64,000 nt of DNA from Trebouxia sp. TZW2008 (lineage: Eukaryota > Chlorophyta > Trebouxiophyceae > Trebouxiales > Trebouxiaceae): the NCBI GenBank assembly GCA_002118135.1, contig BDIU01000370.1:87299-151298 (forward strand), read 5' to 3'. Position numbers and translations under genes: made by a program. Shown here in pieces: positions 42,555 through 55,487 of the stretch. Within the stretch, counting starts at the first letter, position 1. Every line of letters begins with the position of its first letter. The notes beneath the pieces were generated by a model. It saw nothing but the letters and a program-made list of their open reading frames with translations, was not told the DNA's origin and made no database searches.

Positions 42555-45500
42555 TTAGTCACCTCTGCTTTGGTTTTGAGCGTCAGACTGGCCGGCCTGT
42601 TGCCTGACCTGCACCTGCTGTGCCAAGGGCATCAGCCCTTGACCTGCTGCCTTGACTGACCCACCCAGATTGGCAACAGCTGTCCAGTCCACAGGCCTCT
42701 GATGGGCAGCACCCTGTCTTTCCAGCTCTGCCTGATGGGCAGCAGCCTGCCTTCCAATTGGCCTCTGGTGGGCAGCAGCCTGCCTATCCAGCAGTCCCTG
42801 ATGGTCTCCCCTCTGCCCTTCCAAAGAACTTGTGCAAGCTGGAACCTGCCTGTCCTGAGACTGTTGCTCTGCAGCAACTTGTCTGTTCAGGACACCCACC
42901 TCGGTAGTGGCTGAATTACTAGGCTCAGCAGCTTGACTCCACTGTGTGCTGGAGTTGCTTCTAGACGGCTGAGGGGCAGTTGCATGCTGAAGGGCAGGGC
43001 TATTCTGAGGGGCAGACTCGTATTCAAGGGCAGGGCCAAGCTGAAGGGCAGAACCATGCTGAGCAGGGGCCCTCTGGGTGCAGCCCTCCTCAGCTTGCAG
43101 CTGCTGTACACGACCCAGTCTGATCTTCCTGTGCAAGGGCTGCTTAGGGATTGTGCTGCTGGTGCTGCCTGCACTCTGATCTTCTTCTGCTGCAAAGTCA
43201 CTGCTGCCCAAAAGGACGTCAGCCTGTTGTGCAGCAACATCATTGCTGTGCAGAAGGGCGCAAGCTTGTTCTGCAGCAGTGATTCCTGCTGCTGCAACAT
43301 CACTGCTGTGCAGAAGGGCCTCAGCCTGTTGTGCAGCAGTGTCTTCACCAGCTGCCTTCAAGGCTTGCTCAACTTCCCTTACCACAACGTCCATGTACTC
43401 CCTGGAGAAATGGGTTGCAGTGCTTTCTGGCTGAATGGGCCTTTTGCAAGATCTAGCTGACCCAGACGACTTCTGGGGCTGTGCCCGCAGTTGCAGATCT
43501 ATCAGCAATGGCAGCACATCCTGCGCAGCATCAAGCTGGATCAGACCCAAGTATTGGGTCGACTTTTCAAGGCAAGTAACCCAAGTAGACGCATGACCAG
43601 CAGATGTGCAACCACATCATAGCATGCAGCATGTTGTCTTCCCATTGTTCACATGCATCTGAATGAACTGCTGACCCTGATAAAGGATATCAGTGGAGTC
43701 AGTCATGTCTTGCTTCCAAACATTGGCTCGTGCAAACTACTCTGCCAGCGGGCACATCTGTGAATGTCAGCTCCATAGCAACAGGTGGCATGCAGGCAGA
43801 CTTGACATTTGTAAAGTGCCTGAAAACATTCTGGTCTCCCAGCATACTTAACTGATATGCATGCTGTGAGATACCTGCTGTGGCAGCTGCAGAATGCTGA
43901 TGGTCAAGCAGAGTGATCCATCAGCCGACAAGCGTGTACATGTTAGCTCATTACAACAGATGGCATGCAGGCAGGCATCAAGTGATATGCATGCTGCGTA
44001 AAGCGAGCTGGGATAAGCATGCTGACCTTCAGAGTGCTAAGGCCATCAGCTGGGGAGAGCAAGGTGTTCCATGCTGTGGGCCTGATGCGGTCATTGACAG
44101 CGTCTAGCACCTTCTCGACGCTGCGCAGCAGGAGCACTTCCATTTTGCAGCTGCGGTACGCTGCATCTGCCTGCTTCTGCAGGTCCTGATCACTGCATTG
44201 TTGCCCCTGCAGTATGGCATGAAGATATGTGTCAGGACAGTTTGCCCCTGGAATATCTGCAAATGCAACAGGTGTCCATGGGGTTTTCACTCATTGAGCG
44301 TGCTGCAGCTGTAATGAGCAACCTCTGCCTACTTCTGCAGATCCTCGTCACTGCACTGCTGCCCCTGCAGTACACCAGTTCTGTTTTGATGTGTCAGGTA
44401 GGCCTTGGAAAATTTGCAAGGGGCACCCACGCGGGGATTTGCATCATTGACCACACTGCACCTGCGGTGTGCTGCATTTGCCTGCTTCTGCAGATCCTCT
44501 TCACTACATTGCTGCCCCTGCACCACATCACTCTGCATTGTGATTTGGTTTGGTCCCATATTGCAACAGCCTTGAACCACATCTAGCAGCTGCTACCTTG
44601 AACGCTTGGTGGCCTACCAAACTGACACACTCTGTGACAGAGGCATGCATGAAAGTGCAATATTGCACAACCGTACACAAGCAAGAACTGGTCGGGTTCA
44701 TGCATCTTGCGGCTGTGCTTACCTTTGTTTCATCAGCCCAGGGGCGCTGCCAAGTGCCCCTGCAGCGTGGGTCATCTGGCCCCTGTATGGTGCAAGGCTC
44801 AAGCTGTGCATAGGGGCTGGCGACCCAAGTGTCAGCTCCGTCATCAGGGGGCCCTGCTTCCACCCCTGCTGCCTCCATGCTGTGGATTAGCTTGTCCAGA
44901 AGGTATGCACTGCTCAGCTCTGACTGTAGGTGCCAGTCATTGCAGGACGCCTGCACGCAAAATTATTTTCAGATATGGGATGAGTGCAACCCACATGCCA
45001 GCCCAATCATCGCAGGGCCTTAATATCGAGCTGTGCTGCCTCCCTGCTTCCAATCGATTTGTCCCACAGACACATACTGCTCAGCTGTACTGCAGGTGCC
45101 AGTCATTGCAGGAGGCCTGTACACAAGAAGCAATGTCAGGCTGACTGGTACATTGGACATCAAGCACCAGTGAAACATCGGTATCGTATTTTTTCACAGC
45201 TTGTATGTCGAAACAAGAGTATGCACCGACAAGGTCTGAGCATGCATGCTGTCTGCATACATCTTAAAGGGCTGAAAGTTGAGCGCTGAGTGGTGCACCA
45301 TTGCAGATGGTAGCTGCTGTGTTATAGTTGAAACATTGAAGCAACACAGTATCAAGAATGCATTGGCTGCAAACACATTGCCAAGGACATGCAGCAATGG
45401 CAGGCCTGCCTTATGGAGCAGCATGGCTCTGCAGCTATAGGCCTTGCACTTTAGTGCTAGACTGCTGTGTAGAGCATCATACCTTCAAAGATGGATTGGC

Positions 45501-48500
45501 TTGGAATGCATTGCCAAAGGACATGAAGCAGTGGCAGGACTGCTCTGGCAACTCTACCGTCTCTGCATAGGGCTTGTCACGGATGTAGCACACAAGCGGA
45601 ATATCTTCTTCGAGGTACATCTCCAATGGCAGCAGGCAACCGTGCCGTTTGTGGGCACCCATGACAGCTGCATGCACACGCTCTAGCCGCCTGCAGGCAT
45701 GCAAATATGCCTTCAGCTCAATCGGTGAGCCCTTGGTGCACACTGTTGATTGCAGACTGTTGTATCAGGTACAATTCAGAGGCAGCAGGCAGCCATGCTG
45801 CTTGTGGGCACCCATCACAGCTTCATGCACACGCTCTAGCCGCCTGCAGCCACAAACACATGCTTCAGATCAGTCAGCAAACCCTTATGAAAACTTGCAG
45901 CCCCTTGAGGTATACTTCCAGAGGCAATAGGCAAGTATGCCGCTTCTGGGCACCCACTAGAGCTGCATGCAGGCGCTTTAGCCGCGTGATGTCATTCACA
46001 CATACCTTGAGCTAGGTCATCAAGTTTTGTGGACACATTGCACCCCTAAGAGGTGCATGTATGCGCTCTAAACGCCTGCAGACATGCACACATGCCTTCA
46101 ATCAGCGAGCACTTACGCATCCTTTTGAGCCCCTCCAGGTCCGTCCCCTGAGGCATCTAACACCCATGCTGCTTCCCAGCACCTATCACAGCTGATGCAC
46201 ATGCTCTACCCGCCTGCAGTCATGCAAGCATGCCTTCAGTTCAGTCAGTGAGCTCTTGATACATGCTGTTGAACCCATGCAGGTATGTGTCCAGAGGCAG
46301 CAGGCAACCAGGCTGCTTGTGAGCGCCCATCACAACTGCATGCACTTGCTCTAGCTGCCTGTTATCACAAATGCATGCCTTCAATTGGGTCATCAATGCG
46401 TTGTGCTCAAAGACCAGCAGTGACAACAGGTCCAGATGACAGCTGAGGCATCAGAAGAGGGTCAGCAGGACTGTGGCAGGTCTTTGTCAGCATTTGCAGC
46501 ATGGCAAAGTATTTGGTTCCAGTTAAACCAGCTGAAGACAAGTGCCCAAAGTGACCTGACTCTGTCTGCACATCACAACGGCTGGGCAACGGCATGATGA
46601 GAGCCGCATGCTCTCTGTACATGCTGAGGGCTGCGGAAGGCATCATTATGGCCCAAATGAGGATTGAGAGGATGATCAATGCCTTGTGAACTGACCTGAC
46701 GCTGTCTGCACATGCTAAGGACATGACACCCTACATAACAACGATCAGCACAGCTCAAGGGGATTCCTCAACATGACCCAAGCTCACCTGACACTGTCTG
46801 CACATGCTAAGGGCTGCACAATGGCATCACCAGAGCCGCAGTTCCAGGAGCGCCGCTTCTGGGTTTCCTGGTGAAAGGGCGTGATGTTGACCAGCTGGCT
46901 GATGGGAGCGAAGAAGGTGAAGGATGCTGTTCCGGTGCTCTCCACACACAGGTGCTTGAAGAAGTTGGTGGGCCTGCTGGACTGCAGAGCTTGAGGCAGC
47001 ATGCCATTCACTGCTTGGTCCACGCCACACCACAGCCCTGCAAAACATCATCCCAGGGATGTGAGCAGTCAACAAGACCAGGCTGATTATGTGCTGTTCA
47101 CTGCTGGGTCCATTCCACACCACACTCCTGCAGTCCTTCATGCCAGGATTTGGGCAGGGTCTCATCTTACGAAACTGCAAAAACAATGACGGTGCTGTTA
47201 TCACACAGGTGCTTGAAGAAGTTGGTAGGCCTGCTGGACTGCAGAGCGCTGGGCAGCATACCATTCACTGCTTGGTCCACGCCACACCATGGCCCTGCGA
47301 AACATCATACACTGTACTGTATATAGCTTGTACAGTGTTTTCTGGTGATGACGGCTGCTTTTCATTACAAGCAGTTGGTGTGCCTGCTGGACTGTAGAGC
47401 TTTGGGCAGCATAACATTCACTGCTTGGTCCAGTACATACCACACCCCTGCAGTTCACGATGTATACACAGCGTTTTAAGCTTGATTGTTTGGTGCTTTT
47501 CCTGACACAAGATCCTGCTGAGTGCTGAAGCAGGCTGGAGCATGCCAATCACCGCATGGTCCACTATTCACACCTCATCTGTGCAACATTATTATGATCT
47601 CACTACCTAACAATCAAAGCGTCAAGAAGGGAGGGGGAAGCGGCGGGGGTCATGACATTGGATCCTCCCCAAACATCACTGAGACTTTGAGCAACTGGTT
47701 TGATACTTAGCCAGGCCGCTGTTGCCTATCCCAGCTATGCGGGCTGCTGTGACCCACTTGCAGCAGCACATGCAAAAGCAACTGACACTCAGCCAGCTGG
47801 AATCAAGCGAATGCAGTGCTGCCAGTGCCCTAGGCGGTTTTTGCAGGTTTTGCCAATCACAGTAAGGACACTCAATGTAAGGAGACTCTTGACGCGTAAG
47901 GACAATGCAACTGGTAACCAATCACTGCATTCTGACTGCAGTGGCACCTCTGAGTAAGGACAGTTCAATGTAAGGACAGCTTTCTTGGGGACCAAAGCAA
48001 TCAATACAAAGAGAAGTCACTGTACCTGGTATATCTTGATGACTGGCAAAGCCTTCAGGCAGGTCTGCAGGGATAGTGCCATCCAAGAAATACAGGCGCT
48101 TCAGCCCTGCTGCTGCCTTGCCCTGTCGGCTGCTGCGTATGGCGTTGTCAATCCTTGTTTTAGCTGGGATGGCCTGTGCCGAGCAATGCCCATTTTGCCA
48201 TGATCCCTCCTGCATGACACCACAACACATGCTAAAGGTCTGACATTGTGATCAAACCATGGCTCCTCGTCAGGTTGTGATAAGGGTACATTTACATATG
48301 GTGTTGTCAATCCTCGTTCTGACAAGGATCGGCTGTGCTGAACAATGCCCACTTTGCAATGATCCCTCCTGCAATGCATGCTCAGGGTACAGTCAGACAT
48401 GGTGATGAAACAATGGCTTATGTGCCATGACTCCTGCTGTGTCATGACACAAGGTGTGATAAGGGTGCAGTTGTGTACTCCCTTGTCATTCCTTGTTCTG

Positions 48501-51500
48501 CATAGGATGGGCTCTGCCGAACAATGCCAACTTTGTCAAGATCCCTCCTGCATGGTAACAACAGGCATGCTACAGGCACAACCGTGTGTGCCACAATTCA
48601 TGTATTCTTACAGTGTAACAGTAGCAATGCTTTGCACCTGAGCAGCATGTGCTCATGATAGTGCCTGCCAAAGCCGGGTGCAGGGCACGTGGAGTGCTGT
48701 GCCTGCCATGCCACAAGCAGCAGTCTGGCAGTGTGGGACATTGTGCGGGCGACATAACAATGGAAGCAGTAACAAGACGTATGGCTGTAATGTATTCAAC
48801 GGCAGAGTGTGGGTCCAAGTTTGAGAGGGCAGGTGAGACAGAGGGTGAAAAGCTAGTGTGTGCGTGCAGGGACAGATAACATGTGCATAGAGTGTGTGTG
48901 CAAAGACACAAATCGTCATGGCACGTTCAACGTTACCCAACCAGCATTCAGAGCAGGCATGCATGCAGATAGGCTGGCTGACAGACATTGCATTGCTTGA
49001 CATGCATTGAAGCGGGAGGAGTGCTGTTGAACAACTCACATACCCTGAACGTGTACTGCACAGCATGCTTGGCACCGCCCATGAGCAAAAAAGGTAAGGT
49101 GACTTGACAAGAGCCCCGTAGAGGTGGGATATTTGACAAGAGCGTTACCAGCATACTGCAGGACGCTGCATTTGCAGTTTCGCTGTGCTCCTGGATCTGC
49201 TTGCCGGTCAAGGGGCCAGTCTTGAGTTGCAGCGTCTGCCAAAGACCCTTCAACGATTTGTCCCAGTCTTTAGGCTCTGCTGCAGCACAAGCACTACTTT
49301 AGGTTTGGGCTGTCATGTCATATGTACGCCAAACGTCATGTGCAACAGACAGGCAAGTGCTTTGTCATCAGCATGATTGGAGAGTAAGGGTGATAGCGCA
49401 GTATCTAGTTTTTTGAAGAAAAGGAACTGAGCAACTGCAAAGCTGTAGTACTCTTTGAGCAGCAATGCTACAGCAGACGACAATGCCTAAAAACAGCAAG
49501 CGCTGATGCCACAAGTGCAACACGATCAATGGTCAAGCAGCTCCAGATGCATGCTTGGGCTTCTTTCTAGCTACACCAATGGCATGGCTGTCAGTAGCTC
49601 ACCAGTGGCAGCAGCAGCGCTTGACGAGGCAGCAAGCATTTCACTGTCAGCGCCACTGGGCATGATGTCCACTTTTATGGTGCTGCTCTCCTTGCTGCCA
49701 GCTGCTTCTGCAGCCAATGTATGAATACTGATCTGACTGATTGCACAGCGACGCATGTATGTGAACAAACAAGCAGCTCTGCACAAGGACTGTACTGCTT
49801 GCCTCACGTTCAGCTGCTTCTGCACCAGCTGCATCGTACGCAACTGAATCATTCCCAGTGATACATGCATGTATACAAACAAACAGCTTGCAGAAGCAGC
49901 AACTTACAAAGCTGATTTTCTAAACCGTGAGGCACTGTCATTGCATGTAGGACGCCATGCACAAGCAGTTCACCAGTTTGGTCAGCATTTTGACCAGACA
50001 ATGATGCACAGCCAAAAGACGTCTTTCCACATAGTCATTAAGATAGCAGCACTCAAGCAAAATGCATAGGTGTACATGACAAATGCACCTTGCAGAGGGT
50101 TAGCATTGCCAGAAAGGTGACCAGACTGTGCACTGGGGTGCAAACAAGCGTCAGGGCTTGCTGGCCCCTGCCCTGCTGCCTTGCTGGGCCTGTACACAAT
50201 GAAGCGCCTTTGCAGCAGGCGGAAATTGTGCAGCTCCTCTGCCCCTGCAATACCCAAGTATAGCTTGTCAAGAATGTTGCAATCAAGCCAAAAAACACAG
50301 TTAGCGGGATCGGTCTTTGGTGTTTCCAGGCATGCTACTGCAAGACATTCTGGCTGGTGGATGCTCATTGCCATGCGACAGTAACGATGTTGAGATGGAC
50401 AAGTCTTGCTGATTGCAGAAGCAAAACTGGGAGGAAGACTGCTGACAAGCTAAATGTGAGCCAGGGATTCATGGTGCATGTTCATCATTGCAATTCCAAG
50501 TTGGGCTGGAGGCAGGCAATTGTGAATGATTGAAACAATATACAACATACACTGAGACAACACAACGAACAGTTGAGACCACACGAGGCCACATACAATG
50601 ACCACATGAGACCACATGAGGCAACATACAACGACCAGATGAGACCGCATGAGACAGCATACATGGCCAGATAAGCGTATGAGCTGGAAGAGCGTTCTAG
50701 ACATCAGCTAACCTGCGCTGTCATACTCTTTGATGGCGTTGACGTTGAGCACATATGGGGACAGCACCTTTTCTGGCCCATACACCTCTCTCAGCATTGC
50801 AAAGTAGTCCTTGCAAGCCTGTGTCATGCAGAACAACTTGCCGCTTTGCCAACGAAGTTTGCTATGCCCCAAACACAGCAGCTGTGAGCTAATAGCATAG
50901 CCAACAAAACAGCATAGCAATATGCTAGGTGTTGCAGCACTTGCTGACAAAAATCTTCAAGCCTCAAATCCCATGCACATGTGATAACAGCAGACACCAT
51001 CCGCAAGTTGCATGAACGAAGCAGACAGTATAAGCAGGCTCTTCAGATGCAGTTTGCAACAAAACGTTGCATGCTGACTTGCAACTGCCAACAGATGAGT
51101 CATAACAAGCTTTGCTAAGGTTTCAGCCTGTACCTGAGCAGATGCTGCCATGTCAGGCGGGCCATCTTGCCCATCTGAGCGCTGACCAATAAGACACACT
51201 TGCACAAATGCGTCACGGACAGCCAGGGCCTTCTGAGCATACACCCATCCAGCTTTGTGATACGCCCTCAGCCACAGTGACTTCCTCACATTCTCATCCA
51301 TCTTGTCATACATTGTCCCATCCATGTCATGCTCTGCATTGCACAGCAGTATACAATGTCATATGTGCTACAAAAACTGGCGTACTGCCTGTCTTCTGAC
51401 TGAAAGAGCCTGTCCTGATGCAGAAGGAAACGGTGCACTCGACTTGGCAGTCAATGTTTGGGAGACTGGCAGCAAGCTTGGGCTCAGCCAACACGCCTGG

Positions 51501-54500
51501 TGGATGTAGACACTTTGACCAGTTTAGATGGTGCATGCAGTGCAATGCTGACAGCTTCATTAGACATCAAGATGGTCTTGACTAATTTTGTCGACAAAGC
51601 AAACATGCATTGTGAACACTTGTACAGTGCAGCCACTGCTTACCTTGAGCACTGTCAGGACCAGCAGTATTGTTCTGCAGTAGGTAAGGGCGCTTGAGCA
51701 TGCTGTGTTCACCGCTCCCTGATGCTGATGCACCTGCAGCATCCAAAGCCCATGTTTCAGCCCCAGCACATACAACAGCAGCTCATCCACGTATGCAGGT
51801 ACAGGACGTCCAACACAGACAACAGCAGCACACAACGCAAAATAAGCACAATGATTTGCGCCAATGAAATGACTCCTATAATGAGTCTGCCAGAAAGGAA
51901 CGGTACTTACCGCTACTGCTAAGGTAGTCCCGTGCATGTTGCTGCAACTGCTTGACCAGGTGTGCTTCATCCACGTATTTCAGTCCTGGAGCAGGCTGTG
52001 CCTCTGCAAACTGCTGATGCGCAACCAAGCGCTCGCTGTGTAACAGCTTATCACCTGGCAGCAGCCTCAAATTCTGGCAGTCATAGCGTGCAGAAGTGTC
52101 AGCTTTTGCTGACTTCACTTGCACCTTTTGCTGAGCTGAAGAATCCCGTTGTTGCTGCCCTGTGCCTGTCTTCAATTTGCGCCGCTTAGGTGCATGTGCT
52201 GATGTACACTGACTGACTGACACATCCTGAGAGTCAGATTGTCGAGCTGTGTGCAAAGAAGCGCTGTTGCCACTAAGTATGTCCAACTGCGCTGTCTCAC
52301 CAGGTCTAACAGCACCGTGCAGGCTGCCTGCATCTGCATGCATGCTGACCACCGGCTGTGCTGCTGTGCCTGAGCTTTCAGCTAGAGGGCGTGCATGTGC
52401 CCTTCTTGTGCGAAGCAGCACATTTTGCAGTTTGGAGCCCACTGCTGGCTTGCTGACTTCAATTTCAACAGCAGCGTGAGCAGCACTACCATCATCAGCT
52501 CTGCCGGCAGCATCAGCTTTGCCAGAAGCATCATAGCTCGCTCTGGGGGATTTGCTGACCTCAATGTCCACGGCAATGTGATCGACACTGCCATCAGCAG
52601 CTCTGCTAGCAGCAACAGCTGCACTAGCAGCATCAGTCTTGATAGCAGCATCAGCTTTGCCAGCAGCAACAGCCTGGCTAGCAAGGTCAGCTTTGCTAGC
52701 AGGTTTAGCTTTGCTAGCAGCATGAGCTTTGCTACTAGCACTAGGCTTGCTGGCAGCATCAGCCTTTGCTCTCTCTGGATGGATCTGCTGGGGGTCATTG
52801 CTGACATCAATGTCTACAGCAACCTCATCAGCACTGCCACCCTCAGCTTTGCTAGCAGCACCAGCTTTGCTTGCAGCGTCAGCATTGCAATCATCAGGTT
52901 TGCAAGCAGCATGTACAGGGTCAGCATGCTGGCTCTGTTTGTGGGCTTCGCTGACTTCATTTTCCATGGCAACCTGGTCAGCACTGACATCATCAGCGTT
53001 GCTGGCAGCACTAGCTTTGATAGCTGCATGAGCTGTGCTAGCAACATCAGCTTTGCTTGCAGCATCAGCATCGCCATGATCAGGTTTGCCAATGCCAGCA
53101 GCCTTGCCAGCAGCATCAGCTTTGCCAGCAGCCTCAGCCTTTGTACGGTCAGCATGCTGACTCTGTTCAGAGGACTTGCTGACTGCTGCCTTGCGGCTGG
53201 AAGTGGTCTGCTTTAATGATAATGAAGCGTCAAGAGGCGGGGCTCGGCGGTAAGGCTTGGCTGGTTCAGCAGCGCCACCATCAGCTTTGCTAGCAGCATC
53301 AGCAGCTTTGCCAGCAGCGACAGCTTGTACAGAGTCAGTGTGCTGGCTGTGTTTGGCTGACCTGCTGGCTGCTGCCTTGCGCCTGGTGGCGATTTCCTTT
53401 GGTTGCGATGCAGCAGCAGAATCAAGAGGTAGTGCTTGCTGTTCAGGCTTGGCTGAATCAGCAGTGCCAGTTTCAGCTCTGCCAGCAGCATCAGCCTTCA
53501 CAGAGGCAGCTTGCTGGCTCTGTTTGGCTGACTTGCTGGCTGCTGCTGCCTTGCGCCTGGTACCGCTTTGCTTTGGTGGCAATACAGCAGTAGAGTAAAG
53601 ACGCGGCGCTTGGTTTTGGGGCTTGTCTGAACAAGTAGAGTCACCATCAGCCTTGCCAGCAGCATCAGCTTGTGCAGGGTCAGCGTGCTGGCTCTGTTTG
53701 GCTGACTTGCTGGCTGCTGCCTTGCGCGTGGTAGCGCTTTGCTTTGGTGGCGATACAGCAGTAGAAGCAATAGGTGCTTGCTGTTGAGGCTTGGCTGAAC
53801 CAGCAGTGCCACTATCAGCCTTGCCAGCAGCATTAGCTTGTGCAGGATCAGCGTGCTGGCTCTGTTTGGCTGACTTGCTGGCTGCTGCCTTGCGCATGGT
53901 AGCGCTTTGCTTTGGTGGCGATACAGCAGTAGAAGCAATAGGTGCTTGCTGTTGAGGCTTGGCTGAACCAGCAGTGCCACTATCAGCCTTGCCAGCAGCA
54001 TCAGCTTGTGCAGGGTCAGCGTGCTGGCTCTGTTTGGCTGACTTGCTGGCTGCTGCCTTGCGTGTGGTAGCGCTTTGCTTCGGTGGCGATACAGCAGTAG
54101 AAGCAATAGGTGCTTGCTGTTGAGGCTTGGCTGAACCAGCAGCAGGCTGAGCTTGCATGCTTGTTTCAGCTTGCTCAGACCCTGCGCATGTCACAACAAA
54201 TTACGTAGGTACAGGTTTGTCCGGGGATGACATGCAGTCGCAGTGCTGGCCCCATCGTCTGCACACCTTCCGGTGATAAAATCAGCTCGTTACATGGCCT
54301 ACAGGAACAGGGTGAGGCATAGCTGTTACCTACCTCGCCTTTGCGCGGGCACAGGCGTCAAATCAATTAATGTCACAGCAGCTGTCACAGATGCCAGAGC
54401 AACAATTTTGGCTATGCTACTACATGTGCCAAAGTCCTCAACCCCCTGAGCCTGCCTACCATGTATGTCAAACTGAACAAATGAAAGTGTACTCAATGCG

Positions 54501-55103
54501 ATGCAAGAGATGTGGGACCATGGCCAGAAGACAAAGGCTAAAGTTAACATGTGTTAGCAATTGCTAATTGGTGACATGCATGTGTCTTGCCCAAACTTTA
54601 CGTAGAAACAACCACTAGGTGGAGATGCATCACTCACCTGAGTCGTAACTTGGCTGCGCATCTATACTCACAGCCTTGGCTGCGAACCTACTCTGCTTGA
54701 CTCGTTTGCCTGCATCTCAGCATGTGCTTTGCATAGGGACGTGACTGCAGGTTGCAACGCTTGTCAAGAACATATTGTTCAGGCATGCGATCTCTCACCT
54801 ATCGAAGCAGGCTCCTTCAGTGGCTTCACCTCCTGGCGCCGCCTGAGATCACAACAGACACACAGTAGAATGAAGGTGTTGTCCTCAGACAGGCGCAGCT
54901 ATGCAAACAGCATCTCCTCACCTTGAAATCGGTTGTGGCTTGCTGATTGGGGCTTCAGGCTGAGGCGTGTCTCTTCTTGTCGCCTTAGCCCTCCTAGCAG
55001 GGTTCGCATTGACAGCACGCTGAGCGTCTAGCAATGCTTTTGCTTCGCGGCTCTGAACGGCATCGTCGTGCATTGTGCGAGACTTGTGTCGCGTCGTCGG
55101 CAT
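42555..55103 (-). CDS. Very large, repeat-rich protein of unknown family
   Basis: Exons joining in phase from the start MPTTRHKSRTMHDDAVQSRE: 55103-54922, 54842-54799, 54181-51911, 51733-51644, 51496-51386, 51333-51134, 50818-50713, 50337-50089, 49707-49603, 49276-49044, 48173-48026, 47037-46788, 46623-46415. After one unresolved link come 45690-45483, 44923-44723, 44206-44027 and 43562-42555 (TAA). Roughly 1,900 aa. The N-terminal 800 residues are low complexity and basic (see repeat entry). The middle looks globular and conserved (MDGTMYDKMDENVRKSLWLR, YFAMLREVYGPEKVLSPYVL, CVFWLDCNILDKLYLGI, FFKHLCVESTGTASFTFFAP, HAALIMPLPSRCDVQ). The C-terminal exon is Gln/Ala-rich with internal repeats. 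A nuclear location is suggested by the basic tract PKRRKLK only. One gene or two cannot be excluded. Confidence 0.6.
42640..43370 (-). repeat. In-frame short repeats in the C-terminal exon of the large protein
   Basis: Two sets: about 15-residue units of the type EALLHSSDVAAAGITAAEQA (three copies, about 43345-43200), and RQAAAHQRPIGRQAAAHQAE-type units (four copies, about 42800-42680). Both keep frame, so they are translated repeats. Confidence 0.7.
44135..44530 (-). repeat. Exon start (GQQCSDQDLQKQ) in three tandem copies
   Basis: The used exon begins at 44206 after CTGCAG. Copies begin near 44372 (GQQCSDEDLQK then an in-frame TAG) and 44515 (GQQCSEEDLQKQANAAHRRC). Unit about 150-165 bp, each with its own TGCAG acceptor. 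Confidence 0.8.
44830..45130 (-). repeat. Exon start (SELSSAYLLDKL) duplicated
   Basis: The used exon start at 44923 has a decayed copy near 45095-45000, preceded by the same CTGCAATGACTGGCACCT intron sequence. Unit about 165 bp. The copy has lost the frame. Confidence 0.75.
45370..46400 (-). repeat. Six tandem copies of one exon edge, plus one copy of its end
   Basis: The exon 5' part (RRLERVHAAVMGAHKRHGCL then LPLEMYL, used copy starting at 45690) recurs at about 45845, 45985, 46075, 46215 and 46360. Each copy has the GCTCTAG-CGCCTGCAG acceptor core read on the plus strand; units are about 90-155 bp. A decayed copy of the exon's 3' end (CATGTCCTT-GGCAATG) lies at about 45370-45420 beyond the donor. 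The outermost copy still reads VHAVVMGAHKQPGCLLPLD. Confidence 0.85.
46955..47545 (-). repeat. Exon 12 edge of the large gene in tandem copies
   Basis: Blocks such as GTGCTTGAAGAAGTTGGTGG, CCTGCTGGACTGCAGAGC and CACTGCTTGGTCCACGCCAC recur around 46955-47040, 47095-47130 (partial), 47210-47300 and 47370-47455. Unit about 250 bp with internal partial copies. Only the first belongs to the used exon (47037-46788). Confidence 0.75.
47857..48024 (+). mobile_element. TIR element family A at a splice donor of the large gene
   Basis: It aligns with the other two copies over about 160 bp (AATGTAAGGA, GTAACCAATCACTGCATTCTG, ACTGCAGTGGCACCTCTGAG, TAAGGACA, AGAGAAGTCACTGTA). Read on the minus strand, the exon ends ...CCAG and the intron starts GTACAGTGACTTCTC, i.e. 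GTAC plus the element's terminal repeat. Confidence 0.75.
48100..48570 (-). repeat. Exon 11 edge of the large gene in three copies
   Basis: CAATCCTTGTTTTAGCTGGG-ATGGCCTGTGCCGAGCAATG (used exon start, 48173) recurs as CAATCCTCGTTCTGACAAGG near 48308 and TCATTCCTTGTTCTGCATAG near 48487. Each copy is followed by ATGCCAACTTTG/ATGCCCA-type sequence and GATCCCTCCTGCAT. Unit about 165-180 bp. Confidence 0.8.
51960..54190 (-). repeat. Translated repeats in exon 3 of the large protein
   Basis: Two nested kinds. From about 54150 to 53230, about 5-6 copies of a 56-residue (168-bp) unit: SAKPQQQAPIASTAVSPPKQ, SATTRKAAASKSAKQSQHAD, PAQADAAGKADSGTAG; the first three are almost identical in DNA. From about 53230 to 52450, runs of short Ala/Lys/Ser/Asp units (AASKADAASKA-like). 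The second kind resembles the 11-residue amphipathic repeats of group 3 LEA proteins by composition only. The antisense strand is also open over long stretches because of this composition. Confidence 0.85.
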
Positions 55104-55487
55104 CGCGTGCGACGATGTTCCGCGGACGAGTCGAGATTTGCTGACACTCGACGTGCACGACTCAGCTGCGCAGTACTATATATGCTTGCCAGGCTTGCTT
55201 GCAGCTACAGCTACGCATCTGTGACGAGTCGTAGACTTCAACGCAGCGACTCTCGCTGCTCAGCCGTGTCTTGCACGAGCATAGCACAGGACGCATGCAA
55301 AGCATGAAGTTTTGTTTTGGAATCTAGCTGTCGCTTCCAAAATTGCTCCGAAACCTGCCGACTGGCTTTGCAATACAGAACTCCGGCTCGGCATACCGAG
55401 CGGCAGGGCCACAGAGCGCATTGCATAGCCTTGTCGAAGCTCTTGCCGTGCAGCCGCAGCAGCGAGAAGGCCAAAGGCGCTTGTGGC
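55104..55487. promoter_or_regulatory. Divergent 5' region of the large gene and WDR74
   Basis: 384 bp between opposed start codons, relatively rich in CG dinucleotides compared with its surroundings. No TATA box or named motif seen. Confidence 0.4.

Noticed and set aside
52395..53216. Long open frame (273 codons) on the plus strand, Ser/Ala/Ile-rich
   Set aside because: It is the antisense of the Ala/Lys/Ser repeat exon; repeat composition without stops opens both strands. There is no start context, motif or splice partner.
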